64,000 nucleotides of DNA from Escarpia spicata (taxonomy: Eukaryota > Annelida > Polychaeta > Sabellida > Siboglinidae), in NCBI GenBank assembly GCA_963995525.1, contig OZ023209.1, forward strand, positions 30,405,044-30,469,043. The letters are read 5' to 3'. Both the position numbers and the translations under genes were made by a program. This document shows, piece after piece, positions 60,684-64,000 of the stretch. The notes beneath the pieces were generated by a model. That model was not told the origin of the DNA. It searched no databases and worked only from the letters and a program-made list of their open reading frames with translations. Positions within the stretch are counted from its first letter, which is position 1; every line of letters starts with the position of its first letter.

Positions 60684-60890
60684 AAGAACATAATTAGTAT
60701 AATTATTAAAATGTAAACTTTTAACGCAAACAAGAGTCCCTTATACGTATCAATGTCATATCTAAGATAGCTAGTATGCCATTGTTTATAGTACTAATCT
60801 AGTGCTCTCGCGACTAGCCACATCTACCGAAACCTAGTCTATTCTGGCTATCTTGATCTATGCATTGTCCGTTATGACAAGTTCACAAGT

Positions 60891-62525
60891 TTACAAGTTC
60901 AATCTGTCCGGTGGCTTCACCACTCTGTGTGATCTTCTCAGCGGTACTACCACGTCTGGTACTACACAGGACTGCGACCGTTCAACTGTTGGTCTTGAGA
61001 TCACCTCTCCTGTGGCGGTACCCGTAGTCACGTCCGAGTTGCCAGATGATAGTGGTGTCGATGTTGTTCGCTCGAACCAAGGTAGTACTTCACGTTCTGC
61101 AAGCCTCGGTGGAAGTTGAGGTTCTTCAACCCTCAATGGTACCAGACGCTCTTCCGTCGCCTCGATCGGCCTTCTCTCGCGCAAATGATCCTGGTGACGC
61201 TTCCACACTCTGTCATCCTGCAGACGTACCTCGAAGGTCAGCGGACCCAGCCGGTTCTCTATCACCGCAGCGACCCATTTCGGTTGTCCCTGAAAGTTCA
61301 ATGCCCAGACAGAGTCTCCTGTCATGAAACTTCGCTCCACTGCTCTCTGGTCGTGGCGTTCTTTGTCTTCTTCCTGTTTGCGCAAGACTCGGTTCTGAAT
61401 GGATGGTCGTAGAAGATCCAGTCGTGTGCTCGGTGGTGTCTTCAACACAAACTCTGTTGGAGCTCTGCCGGTTGTAGCTTGTGGAGTTACCCTGTAGCGT
61501 GCTAGGAAGGTGTAGAGACGATCTTCTAGGTTGCCATTTGTCTTCTTCAACCCTGCTTTTACAGTCTGAACGGCGCGTTCAGCTAAGCCATTACTGGATG
61601 GGTGATAAGGTGAAGACTTGATGTGTTTGATTCCGTTAGCTCGACAAAACTGTTCAAACTCCTCACTGGTGAAACAGCTTCCGTTATCTGATACCACTGT
61701 GCTTGGTAGACCCAAAATCGCAAACGTCTGTCTTAGCTTCGTGAGAGTTGCACTGGTTGTCGCAGCTGATACAACGTGTGCATCGATGTACTTGCTGTGA
61801 GCATCGACTATGATGAGTATCATACGTCCCTCGAACGGTCCCGCATAATCAATGTGTATTCGATGCCATGTTCGTCCCGGCCATTCCCATGGATGCAGTG
61901 GTGCCACTGGTGGTTGTTTGCTGTGTATTTGGCATGTCGTGCAGTCCTTAACACACATCTCGATTTCAGCGTCCAAACCTGGCCACCAGAGGTAGCTTCG
62001 GGCTAACGCCTTCATCTTCACTATGCCCGGATGCGTCTCGTGTAGTTCTTTCAACAACGTGTCACGACCCTTTGGTGGTACGATGACTCTTGCTCCCCAC
62101 ATCAGCACCCCGTGTTGGACACTCAGTTCGTCTTTCCTTCGAGAGTAACTCTCCCACTCGCGTGGTACATCGTTAGGCCATCCTCCTTCCACGAACCGTA
62201 GAACTTGTGACAGCATCGGATCGTTTGCTGTCCATTTAGCGATGTGTTCTGCCGTGATGGGTGTATCGTTCATGGTTGCAAGTGCTAGAACCACTTCCTC
62301 CGGGACTGGTACTCGTTCAGGAGTGTCTGGTAGCGGCAAGCGACTCAATCCGTCTGCATGACAGATACTCGTACCCGGTCTGTACTCCAGATGGTACTGA
62401 TAGTTGCTTAGTGTTAGTGCCCATCTCTGAATGCGTGAACTAGCCATTGCGGAGATGGCACGATCTTCCTTCAACAGCCCGACCAACGGCTTGTGGTCGG
62501 TCTGCAACGTGAAGTCCCTCCCGTT
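60891..62525 (-). CDS. Gypsy pol: RNase H end and integrase
   Basis: Continues the pol polyprotein in the shifted frame from NGRDFTLQTDHKPL (RNase H) to a stop at 60,891. The integrase has the HHCC zinc finger (HETH ... CTTC) and the D,D-35-E triad: D in HIDYAG, D in VVSDNGS, E in NGLAERAVQ, with 53 and 35 residues between them. It is followed by a GPY/F-type module (RLGPLTFEV ... VWKRHQDHL). I see no chromodomain after it. The frame upstream of 62,525 is a shadow and is left out. Confidence 0.92.
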   Translation of the reverse strand, partial: NGRDFTLQTDHKPLVGLLKEDRAISAMASSRIQRWALTLSNYQYHLEYRPGTSICHADGLSRLPLPDTPERVPVPEEVVLALATMNDTPITAEHIAKWTANDPMLSQVLRFVEGGWPNDVPREWESYSRRKDELSVQHGVLMWGARVIVPPKGRDTLLKELHETHPGIVKMKALARSYLWWPGLDAEIEMCVKDCTTCQIHSKQPPVAPLHPWEWPGRTWHRIHIDYAGPFEGRMILIIVDAHSKYIDAHVVSAATTSATLTKLRQTFAILGLPSTVVSDNGSCFTSEEFEQFCRANGIKHIKSSPYHPSSNGLAERAVQTVKAGLKKTNGNLEDRLYTFLARYRVTPQATTGRAPTEFVLKTPPSTRLDLLRPSIQNRVLRKQEEDKERHDQRAVERSFMTGDSVWALNFQGQPKWVAAVIENRLGPLTFEVRLQDDRVWKRHQDHLRERRPIEATEERLVPLRVEEPQLPPRLAEREVLPWFERTTSTPLSSGNSDVTTGTATGEVISRPTVERSQSCVVPDVVVPLRRSHRVVKPPDRLNL

Positions 62526-64000
62526 AAAGGTACTTATGGAACTTGGATATCCCGAAGACCAACGACAACGCTTCCTTTTCCAGCTGTGCGTACTTCTTTT
62601 CCGCTGTGGAGAGAGAGCGTGATGCGTATGCGATAGGCTTGTCGCTGCCATCGGGCAATCTGTGTGACAGTACGCTTCCAATCCCGTAAGGAGATGCGTC
62701 ACTGCTCAAGATGATCGGGAGTTCAGGGTTGTAGTGTACAAGCACATCTGAAGAAACAAGCAGTGCCTTAGACTCATCGAAAGCCTTTTGTTGCGCCGGA
62801 CCCCACTTCCACTTTGTGTGTTGGCGTGTCATTTCATGCAGCGGAGCAAGCAGCGTACTGAGATTGCGCAAGAAGTTGTGATAGTAGTGAATGAGTCCTA
62901 GATAACTCCTCAACTCCTGTACATTCTGTGGTGCAGGCGCGTTCTGTACTGCTCGCACTTTGTATTCCGTAGGATGAATACCTTCAGCATCAATCGCATG
63001 ACCTAGATAGGTGCACGATTTCTGACGAAACGCACATTTCTCCTTCTTCAGGCGTAACCCTGCGTCTTGTAGTCGCGTTAGCACAGTAGCCAGATTACGA
63101 TCATGCTCTTCTGGCGTTCTTCCTGTGACCAGGATGTCGTCGAGGTAGACTACAGTCATGGGTATGTTCTGTAGTAACTGCTCCATGATTCTCTGGAAGA
63201 TACCTGGAGAAGAACTCACACCGAAAGGCAGACGTTCGAATGCGAACAGCCCTTTCGACGTGTTGATTGTAGTCAACGGACGTGATTCTTCATCCAGTAC
63301 GACCTGTTGATACGCATGGCTCATGTCCAGCGTTGTGTACAGTGTACCACCTGCTAATTTTGTAAACAGATCAGATACGTTCGGGATCGGGTACTTGTCT
63401 ACCTTGACGGCTCTGTTGATGGTTACCTTATAGTCGCCACAGATTCTGACTGCGCCGGTAGACTTCAAGACCGGTACAATGGGCGCGGCCCACTCAGAAT
63501 ACTCCACAGGACGGATGATTCCGGCCTTCTGCATACGATCTAACTCGTCCTCTACTTTGGCTCGTAAAGCAAGAGGTACAGGTCGAGGTTTACAATACCT
63601 CGGTTTAACCGTGTCATCAACGTAGAACTTCGCAGTCAGCCCCTTTAGAGTGCCTAGTCCCTCACTGAACATTGATTCGTAAGGCTTTAGGAAGTCCTCT
63701 CTGTCTACCTGGTTCACGGTAGCCCAGTTCACTTTCAACACTGTCAGCCAGTCCCTTCCCAGCAGGTTAGGTCCCGACCCAGGCACTACGATTGCCTGCA
63801 GCCTGTGCTGTTGATTGTTGTGACAAACGCTCACCTGCGCTCGCCCTAAAGGCTCAATTGTGGTACCTGCGTACGTTCGCAACCTCGGAACGTTACGCGT
63901 GTCGAGAGTGAGCACAGATGCCTTGCAGATTTTAGCCCACTCATCCCCCGATATAAGCGAAACTGCTGCTCCGGTATCTATCTCCATAGCCACTTCACTT
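62524..64000 (-). CDS. Gypsy pol: protease-RT-RNase H start (partial, frameshifted)
   Basis: Open from the window edge to a stop at 62,526-62,524. Numbering from the codon at 63,993: aspartic protease motif IDTGA (5-9) and the LLGRDW segment (about 77-82), RT with YLDD catalytic motif (283-286), RT thumb, then RNase H starting at SDAS (431-434) with the second acidic residue in LEKEAL. The frame ends at SKFHKYL where the RNase H domain should continue. One extra base at 62,526 pushes the rest of the domain into the next frame. Polyprotein function in the family: proteolysis, cDNA synthesis and removal of template RNA. Confidence 0.92.
   Translation of the reverse strand, partial: SEVAMEIDTGAAVSLISGDEWAKICKASVLTLDTRNVPRLRTYAGTTIEPLGRAQVSVCHNNQQHRLQAIVVPGSGPNLLGRDWLTVLKVNWATVNQVDREDFLKPYESMFSEGLGTLKGLTAKFYVDDTVKPRYCKPRPVPLALRAKVEDELDRMQKAGIIRPVEYSEWAAPIVPVLKSTGAVRICGDYKVTINRAVKVDKYPIPNVSDLFTKLAGGTLYTTLDMSHAYQQVVLDEESRPLTTINTSKGLFAFERLPFGVSSSPGIFQRIMEQLLQNIPMTVVYLDDILVTGRTPEEHDRNLATVLTRLQDAGLRLKKEKCAFRQKSCTYLGHAIDAEGIHPTEYKVRAVQNAPAPQNVQELRSYLGLIHYYHNFLRNLSTLLAPLHEMTRQHTKWKWGPAQQKAFDESKALLVSSDVLVHYNPELPIILSSDASPYGIGSVLSHRLPDGSDKPIAYASRSLSTAEKKYAQLEKEALSLVFGISKFHKYL

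Larger units (their letters stand above)
60505..64000 (-). mobile_element. Ty3/Gypsy LTR retrotransposon, 3' portion
   Basis: In minus sense the order is protease, reverse transcriptase, RNase H, integrase, polypurine tract and 3' LTR. Integrase after RNase H defines the Ty3/Gypsy arrangement. Gag and the 5' LTR lie beyond the window edge. The LTR is only 163 bp; short LTRs of this size are known from molluscan Gypsy elements such as Steamer (177 bp), but kinship to Steamer is not shown. A one-base insertion breaks the pol frame, so this copy is probably inactive unless it shifts frames. It sits about 540 bp upstream of TM9SF1, in the same orientation. Confidence 0.93.

Overview
The window is eukaryotic and intron-rich. 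It reads as a marine lophotrochozoan, most likely a mollusc. That assignment is an inference from tRNA-derived SINEs, TTAA-type MITEs, a Ty3/Gypsy element with a very short LTR, and an animal-type TM9SF1; no marker gene proves it.

Layout. 1-10,400: gene-poor flank with AT and CT microsatellites, the tail of a non-LTR retrotransposon, a SINE and a 704-bp TTAA MITE. 10,423-59,968 (minus strand): one complete gene, TM9SF1 (transmembrane 9 superfamily member 1). I recovered all 15 coding exons by joining GT-AG junctions whose phases all agree; they give 1,755 nt and 584 codons plus stop. 59,969-60,504: upstream/promoter region. 60,505-64,000: 3' part of a Ty3/Gypsy retrotransposon on the minus strand (protease-RT-RNase H-integrase-3' LTR), running out of the window.

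The striking part is the introns. The 1.75-kb coding sequence is spread over 49.5 kb, much of it tandem arrays. Intron 10 holds a 17.6-kb array of about 325 units of 54 bp. Intron 14 holds a 1.43-kb array of about 38 units of 38 bp. Both start exactly at the 5' splice site of the exon before them, and each unit is a copy of the end of that exon joined to the first 14-15 nt of the intron. Each array is therefore a ladder of near-identical 5' splice sites (GTAAGT) with the real donor as the first rung. Two independent arrays of this kind in one gene, each seeded on an exon/intron boundary, are the main discovery candidate. In intron 10 almost every unit also carries a poly(A) hexamer (ATTAAA or AATAAA) 20 nt before its U1-type site, and a use of the next donor would keep the reading frame.

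Other arrays in the same gene have periods of 14 bp (intron 14), 84 = 4 x 21 bp (intron 13), 34 bp (intron 11), 27 bp (intron 6) and 21 bp (intron 3). Introns also carry a Tigger/pogo-like element (13), piggyBac-like MITEs (8 and 5), SINEs (14, 6, 2), a 3.3-kb foldback element and a decayed hAT-type transposase (1). No RNA gene, CRISPR array or second intact host gene was found. The long open frames inside the arrays are by-products of repeat periodicity, not genes.
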